Counted from the stretch's first letter, positions 1 through 8,351 are shown. The stretch is 32,721 nt of DNA from Acidimicrobiales bacterium (GCA_020629375.1 JAHDDK010000044.1:1-32721); one strand, 5' to 3'. The notes: generated by a model from the sequence alone, not told the origin. Program-made: numbers and translations.

Positions 1-339
1 AAACCACTGCACGCGTCCCGAGGGCAAGAACTGGTGTCGCATGACGTCGTCGAAGTAGGCGGACACCGCGGCGCCACTCGACAGTTCGGCGAGCCCGTCG
101 TTGAGCCCGCCGTGCTCGAGGATTCCGCTCGACAGTTCCCGCGAGCTGACGCCGTAGAACGCCGCGGGCTGATGCAAAGTGACGAACGGGTAGGCCACGT
201 TCCAGTGGCCCCCGGGCTTTGCGTAGCGATCGATGATCGCGACGGTGGCATCAGAGTCCGTGACGAGAACATCGGCAAAGGCCATGCCGACCGCGCCGCT
301 CCCGGCGATCACGTAGTCCGCTTCGATGCGTGTGCTCAT
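1..339 (-). CDS. FAD/NAD(P)-binding oxidoreductase, N-terminal part (runs off the left edge)
   Basis: An open frame of 113 codons runs from an ATG at 339 to the first base of the window without a stop, so this is the N-terminus of a larger gene. Residues 10-20 form a Rossmann dinucleotide-binding loop, GSGAVGMA (G13, G15, G18), after a short beta strand, and the second strand ends in an acidic residue (VAIIDRY). This is the classic ADP-binding fold of FAD or NAD(P) enzymes. The following segment, GGHWNVAYPFVTLHQP, resembles flavin-containing monooxygenase-type proteins. It lies 37 bases downstream of livG on the same strand and may be the tail of the transport operon. No strong ribosome binding site is visible. 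The substrate cannot be told from this fragment. Confidence 0.8.
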   Translation of the reverse strand, partial: MSTRIEADYVIAGSGAVGMAFADVLVTDSDATVAIIDRYAKPGGHWNVAYPFVTLHQPAAFYGVSSRELSSGILEHGGLNDGLAELSSGAAVSAYFDDVMRHQFLPSGRVQWF

Positions 340-376
340 GACCGCAGTCTCACACAACGCGGCGAACCGGCGAACC

Positions 377-1153
377 TCAGTGTGCGAGCTCCCCGCCGAG
401 GTACGCGGCGATGACGTCGGGGTTCTTCTGGATGTCGTCGGGGAGGCCTTCGGCGATCTTCTGGCCGAAATCGAGCACCAGAATGCGATCCGCGATGTCC
501 ATCACCAAGCCCATGTCGTGCTCGACCATGATCATCGCGATGCCAAGCTCACGACGAATATCGAGGATGAACCGAGCCATGTCCTCGGTTTCTTCCTGGT
601 TCATGCCGGCAACCGGCTCATCCAATAGCAAGAGCACGGGATCCATGGCGAGCGCCCGGCCGAGCTCGACTCGCTTCTGGATGCCGTACGGGAGCATCGC
701 CACCGGGCTCTTGCGATGTTGCTCGATCTCCAAGAAGTCGATGATGTCCTCGACCTTGCGCCGGTTCTCCATCTCTTCGTTCTTTGCCGGGCCAAACCAC
801 AGCGCGCCCGTCAACCAGGAGTTCTTCATGCGGACGTGGCGGCCGGTGAGAAGGTTGTCGACAACGGTCATGTTGGCGAACAGCTCGATGTTTTGGAACG
901 TCCGGGCGATGCCCATCTCAGCGACCTTGTCGGGTCGCATGCCCATGATCGAGTTGCCCTTCCACCGGATGTCGCCCTCTTGGGGGCGATACACCTGCGA
1001 GAGCGTGTTGAAGATCGAGGTCTTGCCGGCGCCGTTCGGGCCGATGATCGAGAACAGCTCGCCATCGTCGACGTGGAACGAAACGTCGTTGATGGCGGTC
1101 ACGCCACCGAATCGGAGCGTGATGCCGTCGACTTCGAGAATGCGTTCGGACAC
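377..1153 (-). CDS. livG: Branched-chain amino acid-type ABC transporter, ATP-binding protein LivG
   Basis: Cytoplasmic ATPase subunit of a LivFGHMK-type importer, 258 residues, normal length. The Walker A loop GPNGAGKT is at residues 38-45, a LivG-style signature (LPYGIQKRVELGRAL) precedes Walker B (LLLLDEP), and the switch histidine is in VEHDMGLVM. The N-terminal pattern LRFGGVTAINDVSF and the phrase ARTFQNIELFANMTV are typical of LivG rather than LivF. The start is GTG at 1153, preceded by an AGGAGG that overlaps the livF stop, so translation is probably coupled across the 9-base gap. It should pair with LivF as the ATPase heterodimer under the two permeases. The transported substrate is not fixed by sequence; amino acids, amides, urea and aromatic acids are all known for this family. 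Confidence 0.95.
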   Translation of the reverse strand: MSERILEVDGITLRFGGVTAINDVSFHVDDGELFSIIGPNGAGKTSIFNTLSQVYRPQEGDIRWKGNSIMGMRPDKVAEMGIARTFQNIELFANMTVVDNLLTGRHVRMKNSWLTGALWFGPAKNEEMENRRKVEDIIDFLEIEQHRKSPVAMLPYGIQKRVELGRALAMDPVLLLLDEPVAGMNQEETEDMARFILDIRRELGIAMIMVEHDMGLVMDIADRILVLDFGQKIAEGLPDDIQKNPDVIAAYLGGELAH

Positions 1154-1162
1154 GTCGGCCTC

Positions 1163-1960
1163 CTAGGACAACCAGCGCTTGCGGCGCTTGTAGTGTTTGA
1201 CGTCTCGGAAGCTCTTGCGCTCTCCGGACTCGTCGGTGTGCAGGCCGAGATAAAACTCCTGCACGTCTTCGTCGTTGCGGAGCTTCTCGGCGTCGCCGTC
1301 CAAGACGACCTTGCCGGTCTCCATGATGTAGCCGTAGTTGGCGATCGAGAGCGCCATCGCCGCGTTCTGCTCGATGAGCAGAACGCTCACACCGGTCTTG
1401 TTGATCTCGACGATGATGTCGCGGATCTGCTCGACAAGCAGCGGGGCAAGACCGAGCGACGGCTCGTCGAGGATCAGAAGCTCCGGATTGGCCATCATCG
1501 CACGGCCGATTGCGAGCATCTGCTGTTCGCCGCCGGAGAGGTACCCAGCGGTTTGGGCCCGGCGCTCCTTGAGCACGGGGAACAGCTCCATCGTGCGCTC
1601 ATATGCTGCGTCGACCGACGCCTTGTCATTGTTCGTGAACGCGCCCGTCTGGAGATTCTCGTCGACGGTGAGCTCGGCGAAGACCCGGCGGCCCTCCATG
1701 ACTTGGGTGATGCCCGACTTCACGATGTCGGCCGCGTTGCGACCGGAAATCTGCTCACCTTTCCACGTGATCGTGCCCTTCGTGACGTCTCCTTCGTGGA
1801 CGTCGAGCAGACCCGAGATCGCCCGCAAGGTCGTGGTCTTCCCGGCGCCATTGGCTCCGAGCAAGGCAACGATCTGTCCGTCCGGGACCTCGATCGACAG
1901 GCCTCGCAGCACGAGGATGACGTCGTTGTAGACGACCTCGAGATTGGCGACTTCGAGCAT
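1163..1960 (-). CDS. livF: Branched-chain amino acid-type ABC transporter, ATP-binding protein LivF
   Basis: Second ATPase of the importer, 265 residues. Walker A GANGAGKT is at residues 35-42, the signature is YLSGGEQQMLAIGRAM, Walker B is LLILDEP, and the H-loop position reads LLIEQN, where Q replaces H as is normal in LivF. The phrase TQVMEGRRVFAELTVDENL is also a LivF hallmark. A basic C-terminal extension (SFRDVKHYKRRKRWLS) follows the ATPase core; I recall similar tails on LivF-type proteins in actinobacterial ligase-linked clusters, and its role is unknown to me. The ATG at 1960 has a GGAG eight bases upstream. It lies downstream of livK across a 127-base gap that holds a strong hairpin. 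Confidence 0.95.
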   Translation of the reverse strand: MLEVANLEVVYNDVILVLRGLSIEVPDGQIVALLGANGAGKTTTLRAISGLLDVHEGDVTKGTITWKGEQISGRNAADIVKSGITQVMEGRRVFAELTVDENLQTGAFTNNDKASVDAAYERTMELFPVLKERRAQTAGYLSGGEQQMLAIGRAMMANPELLILDEPSLGLAPLLVEQIRDIIVEINKTGVSVLLIEQNAAMALSIANYGYIMETGKVVLDGDAEKLRNDEDVQEFYLGLHTDESGERKSFRDVKHYKRRKRWLS

Positions 1961-2027
1961 CAGCGTTCTCCGATGATCACAGGTGAGCGGTAGTGAGTGG
2001 GTGTTCGGTGGGCGGTGTTCTGGGATG

Positions 2028-2064
2028 CACCCGCCCGGGCGTCACGTCGACGCCCGGGCGGGTG
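2028..2064. repeat. Perfect 15-bp inverted repeat (hairpin) between livK and livF
   Basis: Bases 2028-2042 and 2050-2064 are perfect reverse complements, separated by a 7-base loop (CACGTCG). On the minus strand the hairpin lies 24 bases after the livK stop and is not followed by a T run. It looks less like a simple intrinsic terminator than a stem-loop that stops 3' decay or partly terminates, which would give more LivK than ATPase. The structure is seen directly; the role is inference. Confidence 0.75.
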
Positions 2065-2087
2065 GTCACCCAGGAATTACAGAAGGA

Positions 2088-3581
2088 TCAGCCTTCGCTG
2101 ACGAAGCAGGGCTCGTTGAACTCGAAGCCCTCAGCAACCGAACCGACGAAGTTCTCCTTCAGGAGCACCAGGCCGCTCGATCCGTCTTCGGTGATCGGCG
2201 TGGTCGGGGTCGCATCGGCGAGCACGATGTCGTAGATGTACGACGCACGGACGGCGAAGTCGTTCGGGTCGCCCTGCCAGGTCTGATCCGGGGCGAGGCC
2301 CTGGAAGTCAACCGTGACCTGGTTCGCCGCAGCGACCACACCAGCGCGGGTCATGTCGCCATTGGCGGCAGCCTGCTCGAGCACGGCCTCGGCGAAGATC
2401 GCCTCGGTCCAACCAATCGTGTACGTATCGGCCTGGGCGTAGTTGCCCTCGGGGATCCGTGCGGTGATCTCGGCGACCATGTCCTGCATACCGGCCGAAT
2501 CATTCGAGTTCCAGAGCGCCTGGTAGGTGCTGTGGAAGTAGAACGCGTCGAGCGCCGGGCCGACGGGCGTGTCGAGGAGAGCGACGTTGTAGCTCGGCGA
2601 GCTACCCGACCAGATCGCCTGGAGACCGCCGGCGGCAGCGCCACCGAAGATCTGTGCGAGTTCGGTCGGCGACGAGGTGATCCAGACAATGTCGGGGCTG
2701 CTCTCGACGAGCTGGCTGATGATCGGGGTGAAGTCGTCACCGGCGATTGCGCCTTCGCCGTCGTAGACGATCTCGAGGCCGAGCGCTTCGGCGGCGATCT
2801 TCGCACCTGCAGCACCGTCCTGGCCGTACTCACCCGGGCGGGTGACGATGGCGATGGTCGGGTTTGCCTGGCCGGATTGCTCGACGAGGAACTCGACGCC
2901 GTTCATGCCTTCGAAGCAGTAGTTCGTGTAGAGCTCGAACACGTTCGAGCCGAACTCCTGATCGGCCCAACCGGAGTACCACGACAGCGGCACGGCGAGG
3001 AGGTCGTCCTCAGCGAGGTCGGCCGCGATGGCCGACGTGTGCGGCGAACCGGTCGACTGGCTGATCATGACCACGCCGTCTTCGCTCTCATCGGCGAGCT
3101 CTGCGTAGTTGTCGAGCTGTGTCGGCACGTCGTACGCGTTGTCGAGAATCACAAGCTCGACCTCACGGCCGGCGATGCCGCCGTTCTCGTTGACGCGATC
3201 GAAGTACGCCGTCTGGGCGTCGACGATGACCGAGGTCAGCGAGGAGAACGGACCCGAGAGGTCGGCCGAGAGGCCGATGCGGATCGCGTCTTCCGTGACG
3301 CCGAAGTCGGTTGCGAGCTCGGAGTGAGACTCCTCTTCCATCGCTCCGTCGTCTTCTTCTTCCATGGCGCCGTCGTCTTCTTCTTCCATGGCGTCGTCAT
3401 CATCGCCGTCGACGACGTCTTCGACGGCGTCTGCTGCGTCGCCTGCAGCGTCTGTGGCGGCGTCCGCAGCATCACCTGCGGCGTCGGTTGCGGTCTCTGC
3501 CGCGTCCTCTGCTGCCGAGCAAGCCGCTGCGAACAGGCTGAGTGCGGCGACCAGCGCCACCAACCATCGCATTCGTGTCAT
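2088..3581 (-). CDS. livK: ABC transporter substrate-binding lipoprotein, LivK-like
   Basis: Extracellular ligand-binding protein of the importer, 497 residues. The N-terminus is a lipoprotein signal peptide with lipobox FAAAC, the modified cysteine being C21. Residues 22 to about 90 are low-complexity: Ala/Asp repeats followed by three copies of an AMEEE(DDG) unit. The periplasmic-binding type I fold starts near residue 95 (IRIGLSADLSGPFSSL) and runs to the end, including YFDRVNENGGIAGREVELVILD, typical of LivK-family receptors. The long acidic linker is unusual; most homologues have a much shorter one. The ATG at 3581 has a very good AGGAGGGG about six bases upstream, fitting high expression. 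The ligand is unknown. Confidence 0.93.
   Translation of the reverse strand: MTRMRWLVALVAALSLFAAACSAAEDAAETATDAAGDAADAATDAAGDAADAVEDVVDGDDDDAMEEEDDGAMEEEDDGAMEEESHSELATDFGVTEDAIRIGLSADLSGPFSSLTSVIVDAQTAYFDRVNENGGIAGREVELVILDNAYDVPTQLDNYAELADESEDGVVMISQSTGSPHTSAIAADLAEDDLLAVPLSWYSGWADQEFGSNVFELYTNYCFEGMNGVEFLVEQSGQANPTIAIVTRPGEYGQDGAAGAKIAAEALGLEIVYDGEGAIAGDDFTPIISQLVESSPDIVWITSSPTELAQIFGGAAAGGLQAIWSGSSPSYNVALLDTPVGPALDAFYFHSTYQALWNSNDSAGMQDMVAEITARIPEGNYAQADTYTIGWTEAIFAEAVLEQAAANGDMTRAGVVAAANQVTVDFQGLAPDQTWQGDPNDFAVRASYIYDIVLADATPTTPITEDGSSGLVLLKENFVGSVAEGFEFNEPCFVSEG
3338..3400. repeat. 24-bp tandem repeat inside livK coding for acidic linker
   Basis: Units at 3338-3361 and 3362-3385 are nearly identical, and a third degenerate copy continues to about 3400. 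On the minus strand each unit encodes AMEEEDDG. It is an in-frame minisatellite in the lipoprotein linker and may vary in copy number between strains. Confidence 0.8.
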
Positions 3582-3630
3582 GTGTTTCCCCTCCTGGGTT
3601 ACGGTCCCGGGTTGCCCCGGGGGTTCTCTG

Positions 3631-3685
3631 CGGGACAGGTGTCCCGAGACCAGTGTTGTGGAGTGACGCCCGTCATGGGCGTCAC
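3631..3685. repeat. Two adjacent hairpins between livM and livK
   Basis: Bases 3663-3671 and 3677-3685 form a perfect 9-bp stem with loop GTCAT. Bases 3631-3636 and 3641-3646 form a second 6-bp stem with a 4-base loop. Both lie on the 115-base gap between the livM stop and the livK Shine-Dalgarno. Neither is followed by a T tract on the minus strand, so RNA processing or stabilisation of the livK message is as likely as termination. Confidence 0.6.
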
Positions 3686-3696
3686 CCCGGACGAAA

Positions 3697-5042
3697 TCAG
3701 TACGAGAAGGGCCAGCCCTTCCAGTAGTTGCGGATCTTGATCCAGATGCCGAACAATCCGAGCGGCTCGAAGATCAAGAAGACGACGATGAGCACGCCGT
3801 AGATCACGACGTTCCAGTCGAAGACGTTGAGCGCCCATCCCGGCGCCACGGCCGGTTCGGAGATCGGGCCGAAGTCGCCAGCGCCCTCGGTCAGCAGGAA
3901 GTCGCCGACGGCGCCGCTGATGCCGCTGTCTTGTTCGGCCAACCATTCGGTTGCCTTCTCCACGAGTTCGGGCAGCAGAATCACGAAGAAGGTGCCCATC
4001 AGCGCACCCGACATCGTGCCGGCGCCGCCGATCAACAAGATGGCGATGAACTCGACCGAGATGAACAGGCTGAACTGGCAATTCCGGCGTAGAACGACGA
4101 GATGGCGAAGGCGATCATCTTGTACTTCGCTTCGTTGACGCCCATCACCTCGGCCGCGATGTCGCGGTCTCGGATCGCCTGGAGTGCCCGACCGGTCCGT
4201 GAACGCATGAGGTTCTTGCCGAAGAACGCCATCACGATCAACACGATGAGGCAGAACAAGTACACCTTCTGGCGTTCGGTGACGGTGAAGGCGTTGAGGC
4301 CGAACCAGCCGGTGACGGTTTCTTCGGATGAAATGTTGATGAGTGGGCTTTCTTCTTGCCACACCTTGACGTCGAACTCCGGATACCGACGCCCGGACTC
4401 GGTGTCGCCTGCGATTTGTGGGAACACGCGGGCGAGGTGGATGCCGATGAAGACGAGGCCGAGGGTGACGATGCCGAGGTACAGCCCACGGAGCCGGACA
4501 GCCGTCGGCGACACGAGGATCCCCACGAGTGCAGCGACGATGCCCGATGCGGGCAGCCACACCCAGATCGGCATGCCGAATCCCCAGAAGAGGTCGCTGT
4601 CGGTCGGTCCGCCGAGGACGGCGGCCGTGCAGGCGCCCGCTCCCATGAAGAAGGCGTGTCCGAGCGATACCTGACCAGCGACGCCGGCCAGGATGTTCAG
4701 CCCGATCGCCGCGATGGCAAAGATCAGCACCTCGGTCATCGGCCGAAGCCAGTTGCTGTCACCGAGGAATCGGACCAGCGGTATGCCGTCCTGCAGGATC
4801 GGGATCTGCCCGAGGAGCGTGTAGCGGCCGCCGAGCAGTGGCCAGCTGTCCGGGAAGGCCCGCGGCACCGGTCCGGTGAAGAACGGAATGTCGAACGGCA
4901 ACATGAACAGCAGGAGGATTCCGGCTGCTGCGAGCCATCGCTGGAGGTTGGTGGGGAAGATCGCCGAGTCCGCCTCGTACGAGGTAAACATTTTCGGGCG
5001 GCCGGGTAGCCCCGCCGTGAGCAACGATTTGAGCGTGTTCAT
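3697..5042 (-). pseudogene. livM: ABC transporter permease LivM, frameshifted with a short internal deletion
   Basis: Second membrane subunit of the importer. The first frame starts at ATG 5042, directly after livH with an AGGAGGG overlapping the livH end. It encodes about 322 residues with LivM hallmarks (NILAGVAGQVSLGHAFFMGAGA, LRGLYLGIVTLG, RALQAIRDRDIAAEVMGVN) up to FAISSFYAGIA. The homologous sequence then resumes in another frame at about 4074 (FSLFISVEFIAILLIGGAGT) and runs 125 residues to the stop at 3697. By comparison with E. coli LivM about 15 residues between these two blocks are missing, so about 46 bases (a number leaving remainder 1 on division by 3) appear lost at 4075-4079. 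A true mutation, or an assembly gap in otherwise intact DNA, could explain this. As written, the product would lack the last membrane helices. Confidence 0.85.
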
Positions 5043-5045
5043 CGT

Positions 5046-6401
5046 CTAGACCCTCCTCACTTCTGGCGTGCCGAACAGTCCGTAGGGTCGGATCAGCAGC
5101 ACCCCCAACATCACGACGTACGGAACGATGGTCTGATAGCCAGCACCGAGCGTGTCGGTGAACGTCGCCAGGTACTGTCCGGCGAAGATCTCGGCAAGGC
5201 CGATGAGCAGCCCGCCGATCGCGGCGCCTTGAACCGAATCGAGTCCGCCGAGGATCACGGCCGGCAAGGCTCGGAACGCCACCAGAGCCGTGAGCACCGT
5301 CACGCTGGACTCCTGCGAAATCGGTGGCTGCGTCGCAAACACGCCACCGAGGACGGCGAGCCCCGCACCAAACGCCCAGGCGATTGCGAAGACCTGTCCG
5401 ACGTTGATGCCTTGTGCCATCGCGGCTTCTTGGTCAAACGAGACCGCCCGCATCGCCACCCCGAGCTTGGAGCGATAGAAGGCGAACACCCCGACGAAGC
5501 ACAGCGCTGCGGCAGCGAGGATCACCAGCCAGCTCCAATTGTAGAAGGCCCCGCCGATCACAAAGCCTCCGTCGGAGGCCGGATCGAGTGGATCGCCCTC
5601 CCAGGGTGCGAGCACCGGACGGCTAAGGATCTTCACGGAGTCGTTGGCGAACTGTCGGATGGCGATCTCGAGACCGAGAGTGATGACCGCCATCGAGAAG
5701 AGCGGCTCGCCGACCATCGGCCGGATGGCCACCCGCTCGAGCACCATGCCGAACAATGCTCCGAGCACCACGGCGATGATGAGGTTGCCGAACCACTCGA
5801 TCCAGGTGTTGTCGATCGCCGCGATGAGAACCAGCAGCACGAAGGTGATCGCGGCGCCGATCGGCAGCCGCGTCGAGGGTTCCCAACCACGGGCGACACC
5901 AACGCCGAACCCGATTGCGAGGGCGATGATCAGCGAAATGAGGGGCTCGTCGAGCCAGGTGAAACCCTGGCGGGTCGCCAGCCATCGACAGGCGAGGAAC
6001 GACGCGAGCCCGGCAATGATGACCCAGCCCGATATCGGTCTGCCGACGAGCATCGACCACACGACCCCAGCGAGCACGCTGATGAGCAGGATTGAGGCCC
6101 ATTGTTCGCCGAAGTCCGGGAAGCCGTCGCCAGCGAACGGTGCCCGCCACCACGTACCGGGCGTGATGCCTTGGGGCGCATCCTGGTTCGGCTTGTCGAA
6201 CACGAGGAACGACAGGAACAGACCGCCAGCGGCAGCGAGCGCGCCCTGAGCGAAGTTCAGGACCTGCGTAGCCTTGAAGATGATGACGAAGCCGAGTGCA
6301 ATGATTGCGTACACCCCGCCGAGGGCGAGACCCTTGACGATCGTGTTCAGGAACGTGGCGAATCCGCCCGCTCCTCCGGCTTGAGCGAGAAGTTCGATCA
6401 T
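5046..6401 (-). CDS. livH: ABC transporter permease LivH, with an enlarged N-terminal membrane region
   Basis: First membrane subunit of the importer, 451 residues. The N-terminus (LNTIVKGLALGGVYAIIALGFVIIF, then VLNFAQGALAAAGG) and the second half (LERVAIRPMVGEPLFSM, AMRAVSFDQEAAMAQGINV, AVILGGLDSVQGAAIGGLLIGLAE) are typical LivH. E. coli LivH has about 308 residues; here the stretch between NFAQG and LERVAIRP is about 145 residues instead of about 45. It seems to carry three or four extra hydrophobic segments. The ATG at 6401 overlaps the ligase stop (TGATG), which fits translational coupling; an open frame continues upstream through the ligase gene in another frame but is not a real extension. 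Confidence in the family is high. Confidence 0.94.
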   Translation of the reverse strand: MIELLAQAGGAGGFATFLNTIVKGLALGGVYAIIALGFVIIFKATQVLNFAQGALAAAGGLFLSFLVFDKPNQDAPQGITPGTWWRAPFAGDGFPDFGEQWASILLISVLAGVVWSMLVGRPISGWVIIAGLASFLACRWLATRQGFTWLDEPLISLIIALAIGFGVGVARGWEPSTRLPIGAAITFVLLVLIAAIDNTWIEWFGNLIIAVVLGALFGMVLERVAIRPMVGEPLFSMAVITLGLEIAIRQFANDSVKILSRPVLAPWEGDPLDPASDGGFVIGGAFYNWSWLVILAAAALCFVGVFAFYRSKLGVAMRAVSFDQEAAMAQGINVGQVFAIAWAFGAGLAVLGGVFATQPPISQESSVTVLTALVAFRALPAVILGGLDSVQGAAIGGLLIGLAEIFAGQYLATFTDTLGAGYQTIVPYVVMLGVLLIRPYGLFGTPEVRRV

Positions 6402-8275
6402 CAGTACATCGACTCCACGAGATCGCCGAACATGTCGGTCATCGCCGACCGCTTGAGTTTCTGTGTCGCGGTCAGCTCCCCGTCCTCGTGGTCGAGTTCC
6501 TTCGGGATCATCCGGAACTTCTTGATGCCCTCGACGCGAGCGAACTTCGTGTTGCAGTCGTCGACGATGCCTTGCACGAGTTCGAGAACCTCGTCCTTCT
6601 CGGTGAGGTCGCGGTAGGTCGTGTAGGGGATGTTCTTGCGCAACGCCCAGTTGCCGACCGTGTCGAGTTCGATACCGATGAGCGCTGTCAGGTACTTGCG
6701 CTTGTCGCCGATGACCATCGCCTCTTTGATGAAGGGTGAGGCCTTGAGCGTGTTCTCGATCTCGGATGGCGAGATGTTCTTGCCGCCCGACGTGATGATG
6801 ATGTCCTTCATCCGGTCGACGATCTTGATGTGGGTGCCGTCCACCCACTCCCCCACATCGCCGGTCTTGAGCCAGCCGTCGTCGGTGAAGGTCTCCGCCG
6901 TCTTCTCCGGCTTGTTCCAGTAGCCCTTGAACACGCCTGGATGCTTCGTCTGGATCTCACCGGTCTGCTCGTCGATCCGTAGTCCGATGTCGTCGTAGGG
7001 TTCGCCGACCGTGCCGAGCTTGAGTCGACCGGGATAGTTGACCGTCGCGACCGCCGAGTTCTCGGTCATGCCGTAGAGCTCGTACACGTCGATGCCGATG
7101 CCCATGAAGAACTGGAGCACCTCAGGGGCGATCGGCGCCGCGCCGCTCGATGCCCGTCGGCAGTGACGAAGGCCGACCCGCTCCTGAAGCGCACGAAACA
7201 CCATGGGATAGAAGATCCAGTGGAGGATGCGGCTCTTGGCAGTGTGGTTGCCGCCATTGGCCACTTTGTCCTTGCCGATTGAGTCCGCGGCCTTCAGCCC
7301 CATGTTGAGCATGGCCTTCTTGATCGGCGTGGCATCACCGCCGCGGATCATCACTCCGGCGTGCAGCCGCTCCCAGATACGGGGGACGGCGAAGAACAGC
7401 GTCGGCTGAATCTCGCGGAGGTTCATCGCCACCGTCTCGATCGACTCAGCGAAGTTGAGTGTTGGACCGCCGGCCAACATCGTCCATGTCGAGAAGATTC
7501 GCTCGGCCACGTGACATAGCGGCAGGTAGGTCAGGATCTGGTCGTTGGTGTTTGGCGACGTGTTGTCGGGATATGCGCTGCGCTCGGCGATGATCTTCTC
7601 CATCGCATACATCGAGTTCGCGTTGGTGAGCATCGCGCCCTTCGGGGGGCCCGTGGTGCCCGACGTGTACACGAAGGTCATGACGTCGTCGTCGAGGGCC
7701 GCCGACATCCGTGCCGCAACGGCGCCGGGGTTGGCGCTTCGGTGCTCCCGACCCTTCTCGAGGAAGTTGTCCCAGAAGATCAATCGGTCGTCGGTGAAAT
7801 CCGAGAAGCCTCTCGGCTCCAGGTAGATCAACGAACGGACCTCGGGGATCGTGGCGCGGTCGATCTCGAAGACCTTGTCGACCTGCTCCTGGTCCTCGAC
7901 CACATGCACGACCGCACCGGAGTCGGTCAGCATGTACTCGACCTCGGCAGCCGGGTTCGTCGGGTAGAGACCAACGGTCGTGCCCCGAACCGCGACGGTC
8001 GCGAGATCCATGATCACCCACTCCGGGCGATCCTCCGCGTGGATCGTGACCCGATCGCTCACATCGACGCCGAGCGCCAGAAGACCGTGCGCCGCGAGCT
8101 CGATCAGCTCCCACACGTCGTCCCAGGAGTATTCCTTCCAGATGCCGAAGTCCTTCTCGCGGAATGCGACATGGCCGGGTTTGGTGTTCGCCCAATCCTT
8201 CGCCATCGACGCGACGGTCTTCGCGCCGCTCCCTCCGGACGACACCGAATCAGGACGTTCCTCGACGATGGTCAT
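6401..8275 (-). CDS. AMP-forming long-chain acyl-CoA synthetase (FadD15-like)
   Basis: Adenylate-forming ligase of 624 residues that activates a carboxylic acid with ATP and joins it to coenzyme A. The AMP-binding P-loop motif YTSGTTGPPKGAML is near residue 203, YGMTENSA near 398, the hinge and A8 region read IKIVDRMKDIIITSGGKNISP, and the catalytic-lysine segment is LTATQKLKRS near the C-terminus. These fit the long-chain (FACS) group. The chosen ATG at 8275 has GAGGGAGGGG upstream; an alternative start 10 codons earlier lacks such a site. It is the first gene of the liv operon, and its stop overlaps the livH start. Acyl-CoA ligase plus Liv transporter clusters suggest import and immediate activation of an acid, though the substrate is not readable. 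Confidence 0.93.
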   Translation of the reverse strand: MTIVEERPDSVSSGGSGAKTVASMAKDWANTKPGHVAFREKDFGIWKEYSWDDVWELIELAAHGLLALGVDVSDRVTIHAEDRPEWVIMDLATVAVRGTTVGLYPTNPAAEVEYMLTDSGAVVHVVEDQEQVDKVFEIDRATIPEVRSLIYLEPRGFSDFTDDRLIFWDNFLEKGREHRSANPGAVAARMSAALDDDVMTFVYTSGTTGPPKGAMLTNANSMYAMEKIIAERSAYPDNTSPNTNDQILTYLPLCHVAERIFSTWTMLAGGPTLNFAESIETVAMNLREIQPTLFFAVPRIWERLHAGVMIRGGDATPIKKAMLNMGLKAADSIGKDKVANGGNHTAKSRILHWIFYPMVFRALQERVGLRHCRRASSGAAPIAPEVLQFFMGIGIDVYELYGMTENSAVATVNYPGRLKLGTVGEPYDDIGLRIDEQTGEIQTKHPGVFKGYWNKPEKTAETFTDDGWLKTGDVGEWVDGTHIKIVDRMKDIIITSGGKNISPSEIENTLKASPFIKEAMVIGDKRKYLTALIGIELDTVGNWALRKNIPYTTYRDLTEKDEVLELVQGIVDDCNTKFARVEGIKKFRMIPKELDHEDGELTATQKLKRSAMTDMFGDLVESMY

Positions 8276-8320
8276 CTGGGCCCCTCCCTCGTCGCGGCGC
8301 CCCACGCGCCCGACCGGGGC

Positions 8321-8351
8321 AAAGTAGCACGAGGTGTGACGGCCGTTACAA
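8321..8351 (-). promoter_or_regulatory. Candidate promoter for the ligase-liv operon
   Basis: On the minus strand TTGTAA (8346-8351) and TACTTT (8321-8326) could be -35 and -10 boxes, with a rather long 19-base spacer and about 40 bases to the ATG at 8275. A CCGTT/AACGG inverted repeat (8343-8347 and 8357-8361) around an AAGCTT centre overlaps the -35 and could be an operator. This is by-eye matching only. Confidence 0.3.

Noticed and set aside
716..1993. 425-codon plus-strand open frame opposite livG/livF
   Set aside because: It lies antisense to two clear ABC ATPase genes; long antisense frames are expected in GC-rich coding DNA, and its translation shows no family pattern.
3338..3400. CRISPR-like repeat
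   Set aside because: The units are directly adjacent without spacers and keep the livK frame; a coding minisatellite. No CRISPR array was seen elsewhere.
1983..3740. 585-codon plus-strand open frame opposite livK
   Set aside because: It mirrors the livK coding sequence, including its repeats (Val/His runs from acidic codons), and has no recognisable domain.
4070..4085. Programmed ribosomal frameshift in livM
   Set aside because: About 15 conserved-position residues are missing as well as the frame changing, and there is no slippery sequence; a deletion explains it better.
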